Source: an uncultured Chromatiaceae bacterium (GTDB lineage Bacteria > Pseudomonadota > Gammaproteobacteria > Chromatiales > Chromatiaceae). From it: 51,080 nt of DNA. Numbering within the stretch: the first letter of the stretch is position 1; each line of letters opens with the position of its first letter. A model generated the notes under the pieces. That model did no database searches, was not told the DNA's origin, and saw only the letters and a list, made by a program, of their open reading frames with translations. Both the position numbers and the translations under genes were made by a program. Positions 34,001-41,852 of this stretch are shown piece by piece. The stretch is from positions 1 through 51,080 of the forward strand of contig CALALB010000074.1 in NCBI GenBank assembly GCA_937923175.1, given 5' to 3'.

Positions 34001-35960
34001 GATGGTCGGGGGCGATGGCGCCTGCATGGGCTGTGGGGAAAAGACCGCGGTGCATCTCTTCACCGCCACTGTCACCGCCCTGATGCAGCCGCGGGTTAAG
34101 CGGCATGTGGCTGAGCTCGAGGATCTCATCGCGCGCCTCGAGACTCAGGTGCGCCTGAAACTCGCCGCGGGCATGGATCTCTCGAATGCTGCAGCGATCC
34201 AGCGGGTGCTCGAGGCCCATCAAGAGACCGATCTGACCCTTGCCGAGCTCTCCTCCGAACTCATCGACCGAGCTGCAGATCCCGTGGATCCAGACTGGCT
34301 CAAATGGGTCACGGATCTATTGGCCAAGCTGCGCCGGTTGCGCGACCAATACACCGCCAAACGACCGCGGGCCGCCATGGGTTTCGTCAATGCCACCGGC
34401 TGCAGCTCGGTCTGGGGTGGGACCTTTCCCTACAACCCCTATCCCTTCCCTTGGTCGAACAATCTGTTTCAGGATTCGCCCTCGATAGCCCTGGGATTGT
34501 TCGAGGGGCATATGCGTAAGATGGCCGAGGGGTTTAAGGCGATTCGCCAGGCGCGGATGGAGCTTGCAGGCCGGTTCAACCTTGCAGATCCCGCCTGCCG
34601 GCTCGATCATTTCACCTGGCGCGATTTTAGCGAGGAGGAATGGCGCCTGTGCCCGCCGGTGGTGGCGGTCGGGGGCGATGGGGCCATGTATGACATCGGC
34701 TTCCAGAACCTCTCGCGTGCCCTGCTGGCTGGGTTGCCGATCAAGATCCTGGTGCTCGACACCCAGAGCTATTCGAATACCGGCGGTCAGTCCTGCACCT
34801 CGGGATTTTGGGGTCAGGTTGCCGATATGGCCCCCTATGGTCAGACCTGGAAGGGCAAAAAGGAGATCCGCAAGGAGATGGGTCTGATCGGCATGGCGCA
34901 TCGCTCGGCATTCGTGCTCTCCAGCGCTACCTCACACCTGAACCATCTGTTAGAGGGCCTGATCGATGGGCTCAATTCCAGGCGTCCGGCCTTGTTCAAT
35001 CTCTATACCCCCTGTCAGCCCGAACATGGGATCGGGGATGCCCTGTCCGACCGCCAGGCGCGCCTGGCGGTCGAGTCACGCGCTTATCCCTTATTCCGCT
35101 TTGACCCGGATGCAGGCACGAGCTTTGAGGAGTGCTGCTCGATCGACGGCAACCCTGTACCCGATGCCGACTGGGTGACCTGGACGCTCAACGCTGTCGA
35201 TGGACAGGGCAAGCCGGTGACCCTAGAGGTGCCCTTCACCTTTGCCGATTTCGCCATGACCGAGGGGCGCTTCCGCAAGCACTTTCGCAAGATCCCGGAG
35301 GACGCCTGGAACGACAGCCTCCTACCGCTCCATGAGTTCATCGACCTCCCTGAGGAGGGGCGTGCGGGCCTGCATCCCTATATCTGGGGGTTGGATCACA
35401 AAAACCGTCTCATGCGGGTGATGGTCGCCCCCGAACTGGTGCAAAGCTGCGAGGAACGCCGGGCCTTCTGGCGCCAGCTGAGAGGACTCTGTGGTCTGCT
35501 CGGCCGTGTCGATGTCGAGGCGATCCGCGCTCAGGCCAAGGTCGAGATCGCGCAGCGCCTGGCCAGCATCCTGCTCGCTCTCGCAGGGGAGGGAGGGATT
35601 CAGGTCGCCGGCAGCCTGTCTGAATCCTGGGCCGCTGAGACGGCAGCGCCTCCGACGGTAGGCCGAGACAATGGTTCGGGCGGCAATGGCGCCAGTCCAG
35701 CAGCAGCTGCCTGGGAGTCTGCCTGGGTCGAGACCCCGGCTTGTACCGCCTGCGACGAGTGCATCAGGATCAATCCCAGGATCTTTCGCTATAACGCCGC
35801 CAAAAGGGTCGAGATCGCCGACCCCAAGGGTGGACCCTATCGGGATATCGTCAAGGCCGCCGAGCAATGCCCAGCTGGCTGTATCCATCCGGGATTGCCC
35901 TGGAACCCAGGCGAGCAGGGGGTCGAGCAGCTGATCAAGCGCGCGGCCAAATATCAGTAG
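31020..35960 (+). CDS. nifJ: Pyruvate:ferredoxin (flavodoxin) oxidoreductase, extended NifJ type with C-terminal ferredoxin domain
   Basis: A 1646-residue enzyme, well beyond the roughly 1200 of ordinary NifJ. It decarboxylates pyruvate to acetyl-CoA and passes electrons to ferredoxin or flavodoxin. The pyruvate-binding domain holds GAYPITPSTPMGE (37-49). The CoA/gamma domain (SVGGWGAVTTGKN) is followed by two 4Fe-4S sites, C787-x2-C-x2-C-x3-C and C924-x2-C-x2-C-x3-C, about 130 residues apart. The TPP domain contains GDGACMGCGEKT (Cys1002, Cys1005), CSSVWGG (Cys1128) and GGDGAMYDIG. A charged, probably coiled-coil insert of about 95 residues separates Cys1005 from Cys1128. The extra C-terminal domain has C1575-x2-C-x2-C and CPAGC (1617-1621), a single-cluster ferredoxin. 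The ATG at 31020 has GAGAAG 6 nt upstream. The substrate could be another 2-oxoacid. Confidence 0.9.
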   Translation: MFGRKDDRQPKYPGIRMAVDGNTAVILCEREASDAAGAYPITPSTPMGEIWAEEVAKGHLNISGRPLIFIEPESEHAAAAVTAGMAMTGLRATNFSSAQGVAFMHESLYAAVGKRLPYVLNIGARAITKASLNVHCAHDDYHCIDDTGFIQVFARNAQEAADLNLIARKLAELSLTPAAVAQDGFLTTHLIEPIQAPERALIETFCGRPDDLIECPTPAQRLLFGPTRRRVPALWDVDDPLSSGTVQNQDAYMQSVAAQRPYFFDHIPRLADQVMAEYEALTGRRHARVSGYRWEDAEYLILGQGSMTVQAEAVADYLRESRRLKVGVLNLTMFRPFPGELLARMIRGKQGVAVLERVDQPLAEDLPILVELRAALTKCLENGMVGKHEPLPYPDYPAYRSGDMPRLYSGCYGLGSRDLQPEALIAAVENMLPGGGQRRFFYLSIDFVREPVDPQDEIRIQALKDAYPEIGRLALRGSENPNLLPQDAITVRMHSVGGWGAVTTGKNLAMTLYELLGWHIRANPKYGSEKKGQPTTYFLAAAPEPIRLNCEYTQVDVVLSPDPNVFTHSNPLAGLKPGGCFIIQSNLDSPEQVWAGCPPAARQFIVEHGIRVYYLDGFKIAREEATNPELQFRMQGAAFQGAFFAVSNVMERLGLTETGLFAAIEEQLRAKFGAKGERVVQDNLRVVRRGFDELTEITEKPLDSDQPLRRRMPPLPILLKTLPEGSGRISDAHRFWEQTGILYARGRANDNLADPQMALSLLPAATGVYRDLTQIRFEYPRFIPERCTACGSCVTVCPDSAIPGLVSRISEILATAINRVEHGMPTRFLRRESRALEKRLRTLIDSQGEGADVRTLLDRAILDTLAAFEGDAAEKSCAEREFALMRAALGDYPFAITRPYWTNREKQQLGSGGLFSVTVNPYTCKGCMECVEVCKDGALVAAQQTDEAVEHLRTRWALWLELPNTAPEFIRIESLDDKIGALATLLLDKTNYLSMVGGDGACMGCGEKTAVHLFTATVTALMQPRVKRHVAELEDLIARLETQVRLKLAAGMDLSNAAAIQRVLEAHQETDLTLAELSSELIDRAADPVDPDWLKWVTDLLAKLRRLRDQYTAKRPRAAMGFVNATGCSSVWGGTFPYNPYPFPWSNNLFQDSPSIALGLFEGHMRKMAEGFKAIRQARMELAGRFNLADPACRLDHFTWRDFSEEEWRLCPPVVAVGGDGAMYDIGFQNLSRALLAGLPIKILVLDTQSYSNTGGQSCTSGFWGQVADMAPYGQTWKGKKEIRKEMGLIGMAHRSAFVLSSATSHLNHLLEGLIDGLNSRRPALFNLYTPCQPEHGIGDALSDRQARLAVESRAYPLFRFDPDAGTSFEECCSIDGNPVPDADWVTWTLNAVDGQGKPVTLEVPFTFADFAMTEGRFRKHFRKIPEDAWNDSLLPLHEFIDLPEEGRAGLHPYIWGLDHKNRLMRVMVAPELVQSCEERRAFWRQLRGLCGLLGRVDVEAIRAQAKVEIAQRLASILLALAGEGGIQVAGSLSESWAAETAAPPTVGRDNGSGGNGASPAAAAWESAWVETPACTACDECIRINPRIFRYNAAKRVEIADPKGGPYRDIVKAAEQCPAGCIHPGLPWNPGEQGVEQLIKRAAKYQ

Positions 35961-36040
35961 GTCAGATGGGGTAGGTTGGGTCGCAGGGCCTCCCCTGAGC
36001 CCTGGGATAGATCTAGGGTCGCAGCAGGGTCCAGAGCATC

Positions 36041-37552
36041 ATGAAGCCATTATCCAGTATGCCAGGGTCGCCGGTTTTGAACTCCAGGACAACAGGCAAT
36101 GCCTGGGCTAGGCAGGGTTCGCATCTTCCGGATCTCGATGGATCATCCGCACGCGCTGGCCTCATCGCGCGTCTGGAGCTCGGATTCAGGCGCCTGCTGG
36201 GTTGGCATAAGACCTTTGCCCATGGCGTCTATCCGGTCGAACACAAGGAGCTGACGGCAGCCAAACCGATCCGCCGTCTGCCCTTTCCAGCCGAGTTGAT
36301 CATCCCTCTTCAGCAGCACAAGGGTGCGCCTTCCATCCCGATCGTCCAGGTTGGACAGGAGGTGATGCGCGGCGAGCTGATCGCGGTTGCTGATGGTTTT
36401 GGGTCAGTGCCGATCCATGCCCCGGCGACCGGGGTGATCCGCGCCATTGGTCTGGCCCCAACCGCCGAGGGTCCCAAGGCGCCAGCGATCTTTTTAAAGG
36501 TCTACCCTGCCGCAACCCAGGAGGTCCAGGCTGGTCCCGCACGCGACCCCGAACGGATGGGCCCGGAAGAGATCATCCAGGCGGTCCAGGAGTCAGGGCT
36601 GGTCGGCTTGGGCGGGGCGGCATTCCCCAGCCATGTCAAGCTTAGGCCCCAAACGGGACGCAGCCTCCATACCCTTTTGGTCAATGGCTGCGAGTGCGAG
36701 CCCTATCTGACCTGCGATCACCGGATCATGCTCGAGCAGACCGCGTCCCTAATCCGCGGGATTCGCCTCGCCCTGAAGGCAACGGGTGCAAAATGCGCCA
36801 TCATTGGGGTTGAGGACAACAAGCTCGATGCCATTATCCGGCTGCGCGCCCATCTGGGCCGCAAACCCGATCTGCCGATCAGGGTTTTGGCGGTCCAGGC
36901 CAAATATCCCCAAGGGGCCGAAAAGATGCTCATCAAGGCGTTGCTCGGTCTCGAGGTCCCAGAGGGCGGTATCCCAGCGGATCTCGGGATTGCGGTCTTT
37001 AATGTCGGTACCCTGGCCCAGATGGGCGAGCTGATTCCAAAGGCTCAGGGGCTGATCGAGCGGGTGATCACCCTAAGCGGGCCGGCGATCAAAAACCCAG
37101 GTAATTTCTTGGTCCCGCTCGGGACGCCAGTCAGGTTTCTGCTCGAACAGGCGGGACTGCAGGGTGAGCTCGGCGAGGTCATCCTGGGTGGGCCCATGAT
37201 GGGCATGGCGGTCGCCTCGCTCGATGTCCCTATCACCAAGGGGGTCTCTGGGGTCATCGCATTGCATCCAGAGGACCCGGCGCTGGCTGCCCGCCCGGTT
37301 TATCCCTGTATCCATTGCGGCGAATGCGTGCGCGCCTGCCCGGTCTTCCTCAATCCCTCACTGCTGGGTGAACTGGCCAGGGCGCGTCAATATCAGGCGA
37401 TGGCCGAGCACCATCATCTGGATCAGTGTTTTGAGTGCGGCTGCTGCGCCTTCGTCTGTCCATCTAACATCCCGCTGACCCAGTATTTCCGCATCGCCAA
37501 GTCGATCAATCGCGATGCCGAGCGCCGTCGGCAAGCCAAGAGGTCTCATTGA
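36041..37552 (+). CDS. rnfC: Rnf complex NADH/iron-sulfur subunit RnfC
   Basis: A 503-residue peripheral subunit that should bind NADH and FMN and pass electrons through iron-sulfur clusters. The N-terminal RnfC barrel-sandwich region is seen in LIIPLQQHKGAPSIPIVQVGQEVMRGE and PIHAPATGVIRAI. The nucleotide-binding region follows: GLVGLGGAAFPSHVKL, LLVNGCECEPYLTCDHRIM. The C-terminus has two ferredoxin motifs, CIHCGECVRACP and CFECGCCAFVCPSNIP. An SLBB-like segment lies between. The first about 50 residues (MKPLSSMPGSP to LDGSSARAGL) look unrelated to the family, so a start slightly downstream is possible. It sits between nifJ and rnfD. Confidence 0.93.
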   Translation: MKPLSSMPGSPVLNSRTTGNAWARQGSHLPDLDGSSARAGLIARLELGFRRLLGWHKTFAHGVYPVEHKELTAAKPIRRLPFPAELIIPLQQHKGAPSIPIVQVGQEVMRGELIAVADGFGSVPIHAPATGVIRAIGLAPTAEGPKAPAIFLKVYPAATQEVQAGPARDPERMGPEEIIQAVQESGLVGLGGAAFPSHVKLRPQTGRSLHTLLVNGCECEPYLTCDHRIMLEQTASLIRGIRLALKATGAKCAIIGVEDNKLDAIIRLRAHLGRKPDLPIRVLAVQAKYPQGAEKMLIKALLGLEVPEGGIPADLGIAVFNVGTLAQMGELIPKAQGLIERVITLSGPAIKNPGNFLVPLGTPVRFLLEQAGLQGELGEVILGGPMMGMAVASLDVPITKGVSGVIALHPEDPALAARPVYPCIHCGECVRACPVFLNPSLLGELARARQYQAMAEHHHLDQCFECGCCAFVCPSNIPLTQYFRIAKSINRDAERRRQAKRSH

Positions 37553-37557
37553 GGGGC

Positions 37558-38622
37558 ATGGCCAATCGAGGGATTGCAATCCGCACCTCCCCGCATCTTA
37601 AGCGGGTGCTCACCGTCGATCAGATCATGCGCGGGGTGATCCTGGCCCTGCTGCCGATCGCCGCCTGGTCGGTCTGGCAGTTCGGGCTCAGCGTCCTGCT
37701 GCTGCTTCTGACCACCACAGGTGTCGCTGCGCTGACCGAATGGGCCTTGGCCCGGGCTGCGGGTCAGGGCAATACCCTCCAGAATGGCTCGGTGATCATC
37801 ACCGGTCTGTTATTGGGTTTGACCCTGCCGCCTGGATTTCCGCTCTGGATGGCAGCAGTTGCAGCATGCATTGGGGTTGCCCTCGGTAAATGGCTATTTG
37901 GTGGCCTGGGCTATAACGTCATGAACCCTGCCCTGGTCGGGCGGGCCTTTGTCCAGGCGGCATTCCCCAAGGCGATCGCCACCTGGAGTCCGCCCTTTGC
38001 CCCGGGTCGTTTTACCGAGCCGATCCCCTCGACCCTCACCCCGCCGTTCATGCAGCCGATTCCAATCGCTGACTGGATCAAGGGCCTTGAGCTCGATGCT
38101 TGGACGGGGGCAACCCCCTTGGCAGTGCAGAGATTTCAACATCTCGAGACCCCAGTCTGGGATCTCTTTGCCGGTACGGTCGCAGGCTCAGCCGGTGAGA
38201 CCTCGGCGCTCTTGATCCTGATCTGCGGGCTATGGTTGGCCTGGCAGCGGATGCTCGATTGGCGCATCCCCGCAAGCGTCATGGCAGGGGCTGTCTTCAT
38301 TGCGCTGCCGTTCTGGCTGATCGATCCAGGCCTGTATCCCAGCCCCGCCTTTGTGCTCTGTTCAGGGGGGTTGATGCTGGGGGCCTGGTTCATGGCCAGC
38401 GACATGGTGGCCTCACCGGTGACCCCAGCAGGGGTGGTGATCTATGGGCTATTCATCGGGGTGCTGACAGTGCTCATCCGCCTGTTCGGCGGACTGGTCG
38501 AGGGGGTAATGTATGCCATCCTGATCGCCAATGCCCTCAGCCCCTGGGTCTCGGACTGGACCCAGCCGCGGGTCTATGGATCGAAGGGACGGGGGAGGGC
38601 TGATGGCCAGCCTAGCGACTGA
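37558..38622 (+). CDS. rnfD: Rnf complex membrane subunit RnfD
   Basis: A 354-residue integral membrane protein with about ten helices. It carries a covalently bound FMN: the flavinylation motif WTGATPLA places the acceptor Thr near residue 186. Conserved stretches are GNTLQNGSVIITGLLLGLTLPP, GGLGYNVMNPALVGRAFVQAAFP, FMASDMVASPVTPAG and the C-terminal GGLVEGVMYAILIANALSPWVSD. The ATG at 37558 follows the rnfC stop by a few nucleotides, while its 3' end overlaps rnfG by 20 bases. Attachment of the flavin would need an ApbE-type transferase, which is not in the window. Confidence 0.95.
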   Translation: MANRGIAIRTSPHLKRVLTVDQIMRGVILALLPIAAWSVWQFGLSVLLLLLTTTGVAALTEWALARAAGQGNTLQNGSVIITGLLLGLTLPPGFPLWMAAVAACIGVALGKWLFGGLGYNVMNPALVGRAFVQAAFPKAIATWSPPFAPGRFTEPIPSTLTPPFMQPIPIADWIKGLELDAWTGATPLAVQRFQHLETPVWDLFAGTVAGSAGETSALLILICGLWLAWQRMLDWRIPASVMAGAVFIALPFWLIDPGLYPSPAFVLCSGGLMLGAWFMASDMVASPVTPAGVVIYGLFIGVLTVLIRLFGGLVEGVMYAILIANALSPWVSDWTQPRVYGSKGRGRADGQPSD

Positions 38623-39376
38623 GTCCCATCCAGAGGTTGGCACCTCGTCGAGGATGGAAGGAGCGGTTGGCGAGCTCCATCGAGCGATTCCCCAGGCGGA
38701 TCGATCAGCGCCAAAACCGCCGGGCTATGCTGTATCCCCCCTGAGATTGCTGCTGGCACTCGGCGGGGTGGCGCTCTTTGCCGGACTTGCAGTGTCCCTG
38801 GTCGATCAGCTCACCGCCCCGATCATCGCCGAGCAATATCGCCTGCGCACCGAACAGGCGGTGTTTGGGGTCTTGCCAGGGGCAACCCAGCTTCGCGCCC
38901 TGCACCTGAGTGCCAATGGCATCGCGGAGGGTGCGCCGAGCGTCAAGGGCGAGATGCCACTCTATGCGGCCTATGACCCGGCCGGGAAACTATTAGGGAT
39001 CGCGATCATCGGGTCTGGGGCAGGCTATGCCGGGCCAGTTCAGGCAATGTTTGCCTATCGCCCCGATTGCCGCTGTATCACCGCCAGCAAGGTCCTGCGC
39101 TCCAATGAGACCCCGGGTTTTGGGGATAGGCTCGGCGTTGATCCCGAGTTTCTGGAAAACTTCAGGGCGCTCGATGCGCGTCTCAATGCCGAGGGTACCG
39201 GCCTTGCCCATCCGATCGTCGCCGTTCGCCATGGTACCAAGACCGAGCCCTGGCAGATCGATGCCCTCGCTGGAGCGACCATCTCCTCGCGCGCCCTGGC
39301 CCGCGCTGCCGATAGCGCGGCCAACCGCGCTATCCCCTGGATTGAGCGCAATATCGATCGCCTGAACTCCCCCTGA
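38603..39376 (+). CDS. rnfG: Rnf complex flavoprotein subunit RnfG
   Basis: A 257-residue protein with one N-terminal membrane helix (LRLLLALGGVALFAGLAVSLV) and a periplasmic FMN-binding domain. The covalent FMN site is LAGATISSRA, with acceptor Thr near residue 226. Other RnfG features are GYAGPVQAMFAY, SNETPGFGDRLGVDPEFLENF and the terminal WIERNID. The ATG at 38603 has a GGGAGGG ribosome site and overlaps rnfD. The stretch before the helix (about 50 residues) is longer and more hydrophilic than in most RnfG. Confidence 0.94.
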   Translation: MASLATESHPEVGTSSRMEGAVGELHRAIPQADRSAPKPPGYAVSPLRLLLALGGVALFAGLAVSLVDQLTAPIIAEQYRLRTEQAVFGVLPGATQLRALHLSANGIAEGAPSVKGEMPLYAAYDPAGKLLGIAIIGSGAGYAGPVQAMFAYRPDCRCITASKVLRSNETPGFGDRLGVDPEFLENFRALDARLNAEGTGLAHPIVAVRHGTKTEPWQIDALAGATISSRALARAADSAANRAIPWIERNIDRLNSP

Positions 39377-39389
39377 GGAGAACCGAATC

Positions 39390-40052
39390 ATGTCAGAGCT
39401 GCTCAATACCCCGGAACGCCTGACCCCGGATACCTTTTTGCGCGGGCTTTGGCAGGAGAATCCGGTCTTTACCATGCTGCTTGGGATGTGTCCGGTGCTC
39501 GCGGTGACCGGCACGACCCTCAATGCCCTTGCCATGGGGCTTGCGACCACCTTCGTCCTGGTTGGCTCGAGCCTCTTGGTCTCCCTGCTGCGTCATTGGA
39601 TCCCCAAACAGGTGCGGATCGCCAGCTATATCGTCATCATCGCGACCTTTGTCACCCTGGTCGATTATGCGATCCAGGCGATCAGCCTGGAGCTTTATGC
39701 GGCGCTTGGGGCCTTCATCCAGCTCATCGTGGTCAACTGCGTGATCCTGGGCCGTGCCGAGGCCTATGCCTCCAAGCAGCGTCTGCATACCACCTTCGTC
39801 AATAGCCTGGGGATGGGTCTGGGATTCAGCCTGGCCCTGCTGGCCCTGGGGACGGTGCGCGAGATCCTGGGCCAGGGGACCCTGCTTGGGGTACCGGTCC
39901 TACCCGAAGGCTTTCAGCCCTGGGTGATCATGGCCTTGCCGCCAGGTGGGTTCTTTGTCCTGGGCAGCTGGCTGCTGGTGTTCAACTGGCTAGGCCCGCG
40001 CCGGGCACGCCGGGATCTCGTTGCAAGCGGAGCCACCATCCATGTCCGCTGA
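39390..40052 (+). CDS. rnfE: Rnf complex membrane subunit RnfE
   Basis: A 220-residue membrane protein with about six helices, homologous to NqrD. The conserved half-motifs GMCPVLAVTGTTLNALAMGL and VVNCVILGRAEAYASKQ each carry a Cys. In Rnf and NQR these, with the matching pair in RnfA, hold an iron centre inside the membrane. The start ATG at 39390 lies 13 nt after rnfG, with GAGGAG just upstream. Its 3' end overlaps rnfA by 11 bases. Confidence 0.96.
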   Translation: MSELLNTPERLTPDTFLRGLWQENPVFTMLLGMCPVLAVTGTTLNALAMGLATTFVLVGSSLLVSLLRHWIPKQVRIASYIVIIATFVTLVDYAIQAISLELYAALGAFIQLIVVNCVILGRAEAYASKQRLHTTFVNSLGMGLGFSLALLALGTVREILGQGTLLGVPVLPEGFQPWVIMALPPGGFFVLGSWLLVFNWLGPRRARRDLVASGATIHVR

Positions 40053-40632
40053 GCCCTTGACCCTGATCTTCTTGCAGGCGGCGATCGTCAATAACTTTGT
40101 GCTCGCCATGTTCCTGGGGATCTGTCCATTCCTCGGGGTCTCGGCAAAGAAGAGGATGGCCTGGAACATGGGTCTGGCGACCCTATTCGTGATGTTGGTG
40201 GGCTCGCTTTCGGCCTATGGGATCAATTGGCTGCTCACTGCACTCGGACTCGAGTTCTTGCGCCTGATCTGCTACATCGCCGTGATCGCCTCGGCGGTCC
40301 AGCTCGTGGAGATGTTCATCAAAAAAACCAGCCCTGGCCTATTTAGATCGCTGGGGATCTTCTTGCCGCTGATCACCACCAATTGCGCCATTCTGGGCGT
40401 TGCCTTGTTTCAGACCGCTCGGGAATACGACCTGATCCAAAGCCTGGTCTATGCAGGAGGGGCAGGGGTCGGCTTTATGCTTGCCCTGCTCCTGATGGCG
40501 GGTCTGCGCGAGCGTCTGGCCTTGGCGCGTCTGCCCGAGGTCAGCCAGGGGGCAGCCCTGACCCTGATGTTGGCTGGGCTTTTGTCGCTGGCCTTTATGG
40601 GATTTGCCGGCCTAGGGAGCAGTCATGGCTGA
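40042..40632 (+). CDS. rnfA: Rnf complex membrane subunit RnfA
   Basis: A 196-residue membrane protein with about six helices, homologous to NqrE and normal in length. It has the inverted-topology partner motifs FVLAMFLGICPFLGVS and LPLITTNCAILGVALF with the two Cys expected to share an iron centre with RnfE. The ATG at 40042 lies inside the end of rnfE, and the stop overlaps the start of the small Cys-rich gene, so all three are probably translated together. Confidence 0.96.
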   Translation: MSAEPLTLIFLQAAIVNNFVLAMFLGICPFLGVSAKKRMAWNMGLATLFVMLVGSLSAYGINWLLTALGLEFLRLICYIAVIASAVQLVEMFIKKTSPGLFRSLGIFLPLITTNCAILGVALFQTAREYDLIQSLVYAGGAGVGFMLALLLMAGLRERLALARLPEVSQGAALTLMLAGLLSLAFMGFAGLGSSHG

Positions 40633-40858
40633 GATCCTGCTCGCACCTGCGCTTGTCTTGGCAGTGCTCGGCTGCTGGGTTGGGGTCGAGCATCTCTATG
40701 CGCGCTTCCAGGCGCGTTATCCCCAGCTGGGTCCCTATCGCGATCTCGCAGGCGGCTGTCACTGTTGCCAGCACTTTTCTGGCGGTGGCTGCGCTCGGGC
40801 GGAATCGAGTACGCAGTTGCCCACCCGCCAGTCTTGGGATCTCAGTAAAACCCTTTGA
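40625..40858 (+). CDS. Small Cys-rich membrane peptide in the Rnf operon, candidate maturation factor
   Basis: A 77-residue protein whose ATG lies 8 bases inside the end of rnfA, a clear coupling signal. Residues 4-24 (ILLAPALVLAVLGCWVGVEHL) form one membrane helix. Then come a short basic stretch and a tight cluster LAGGCHCCQHFSGGGCA with Cys at 45, 47, 48 and 56 plus His at 46 and 50, a likely metal or Fe-S binding site. I do not recognise a named family. The layout (single helix then Cys cluster) is reminiscent of NqrM, which matures the iron centre of Na+-NQR, but the spacing differs. A role in loading iron onto RnfA/RnfE is an inference from position and layout. Confidence 0.7.
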   Translation: MAEILLAPALVLAVLGCWVGVEHLYARFQARYPQLGPYRDLAGGCHCCQHFSGGGCARAESSTQLPTRQSWDLSKTL

Positions 40859-40900
40859 CAGATCCAGGGGTGCCTCTGCGCACCCATGAGGAGCAAACGG

Positions 40901-41761
40901 ATGGCTGAAGCAATCAGATATCTCGGCCCGACTGCACCCGCGGTCGTCAAGGCAACCCAACGCATCACCCCCCAGACCACTGACGAGGTCCGTCATATCA
41001 CCCTGGAGGTCTTGGACCCGGCATTCCAGTTTGTCGAAGGTCAAACCCTGGGTGTTCTGGTCCCGGGCCCGCATCCCTTTGGCAATGCTCTGCATATCCG
41101 CCGTTATTCGATCGCCAACGCCCGTCATGTTCCGGTCGGCAACGGCGTGCATGTCGATATCCTGGTGAGGCGCTGTTTTTATCTCGATGAGCTGAGCGGC
41201 GAGCGTTATCCTGGGATTGCCTCCAATTATCTTTGTGATGCCAAGGTTGGCGATCGGATCACCATCAGCGGACCTTATCCCAGCCCGTTTCGCATGCCCT
41301 TGGATAATCGCGCCAACCTGCTCATGATCGGCACTGGTACCGGCATTGCGCCGTTCCGCGCCTTCGTGCAATTGATTTATGAGCGGCGCGGTGACTGGAA
41401 AGGTCAGGTGCGCCTGTTTTATGGCGGGCACAGCGGCTTGGATCTCATGTATGCCAATGATGAAAAGACCGATCTAGCGCATTACTACGATCAAAAGACC
41501 TTCCAGGCCTTCCGTGCCCTGGGGACCCGCCCATTCATGAGCTCATCCCAGGCGCTTGAACTGGGGCTTGCAGAACATGCGGTCGAGGCCTGGCGGTTGA
41601 TGCAAGAGCCGAATACCTATGTCTTTCTGTCTGGCCTGAGCAAGGTGATCCCGGCCTTCGAGCGGGTGATGAGCAAGCAAGCAGGCTCTGCGGATGACTG
41701 GAAACAGCTCAAACAGCGCATGATCGAACAGGGGCGCTGGTCCGAGATGATCTATGACTAG
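40901..41761 (+). CDS. Ferredoxin-NADP(+) reductase, plant-type
   Basis: A 286-residue flavoprotein of the FNR superfamily. The FAD-binding motif is RRYSIAN at about 67-73, with a preceding ferredoxin-binding-like domain. The NAD(P)-binding motif is IGTGTGIAPFRAF (about 147-159), and a C-terminal segment FLSGLSKVIPAFE matches plant-type FNR. It should exchange electrons between ferredoxin or flavodoxin and NADPH in the cytoplasm. The ATG at 40901 has GAGGAG 7 nt upstream and is preferred over an ATG at 40886. It follows the Cys-rich peptide by about 40 bp in the same direction and probably ends the Rnf transcript. Confidence 0.9.
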   Translation: MAEAIRYLGPTAPAVVKATQRITPQTTDEVRHITLEVLDPAFQFVEGQTLGVLVPGPHPFGNALHIRRYSIANARHVPVGNGVHVDILVRRCFYLDELSGERYPGIASNYLCDAKVGDRITISGPYPSPFRMPLDNRANLLMIGTGTGIAPFRAFVQLIYERRGDWKGQVRLFYGGHSGLDLMYANDEKTDLAHYYDQKTFQAFRALGTRPFMSSSQALELGLAEHAVEAWRLMQEPNTYVFLSGLSKVIPAFERVMSKQAGSADDWKQLKQRMIEQGRWSEMIYD

Positions 41762-41852
41762 GGTGGGTCTGGGGGCCCGGAGTGCATCAGCTGGCGCAGG
41801 AGCGGTACGGCATACCTAGGTCTTGGTCCAGGCTGTTTTGGGGTGACCTTGC

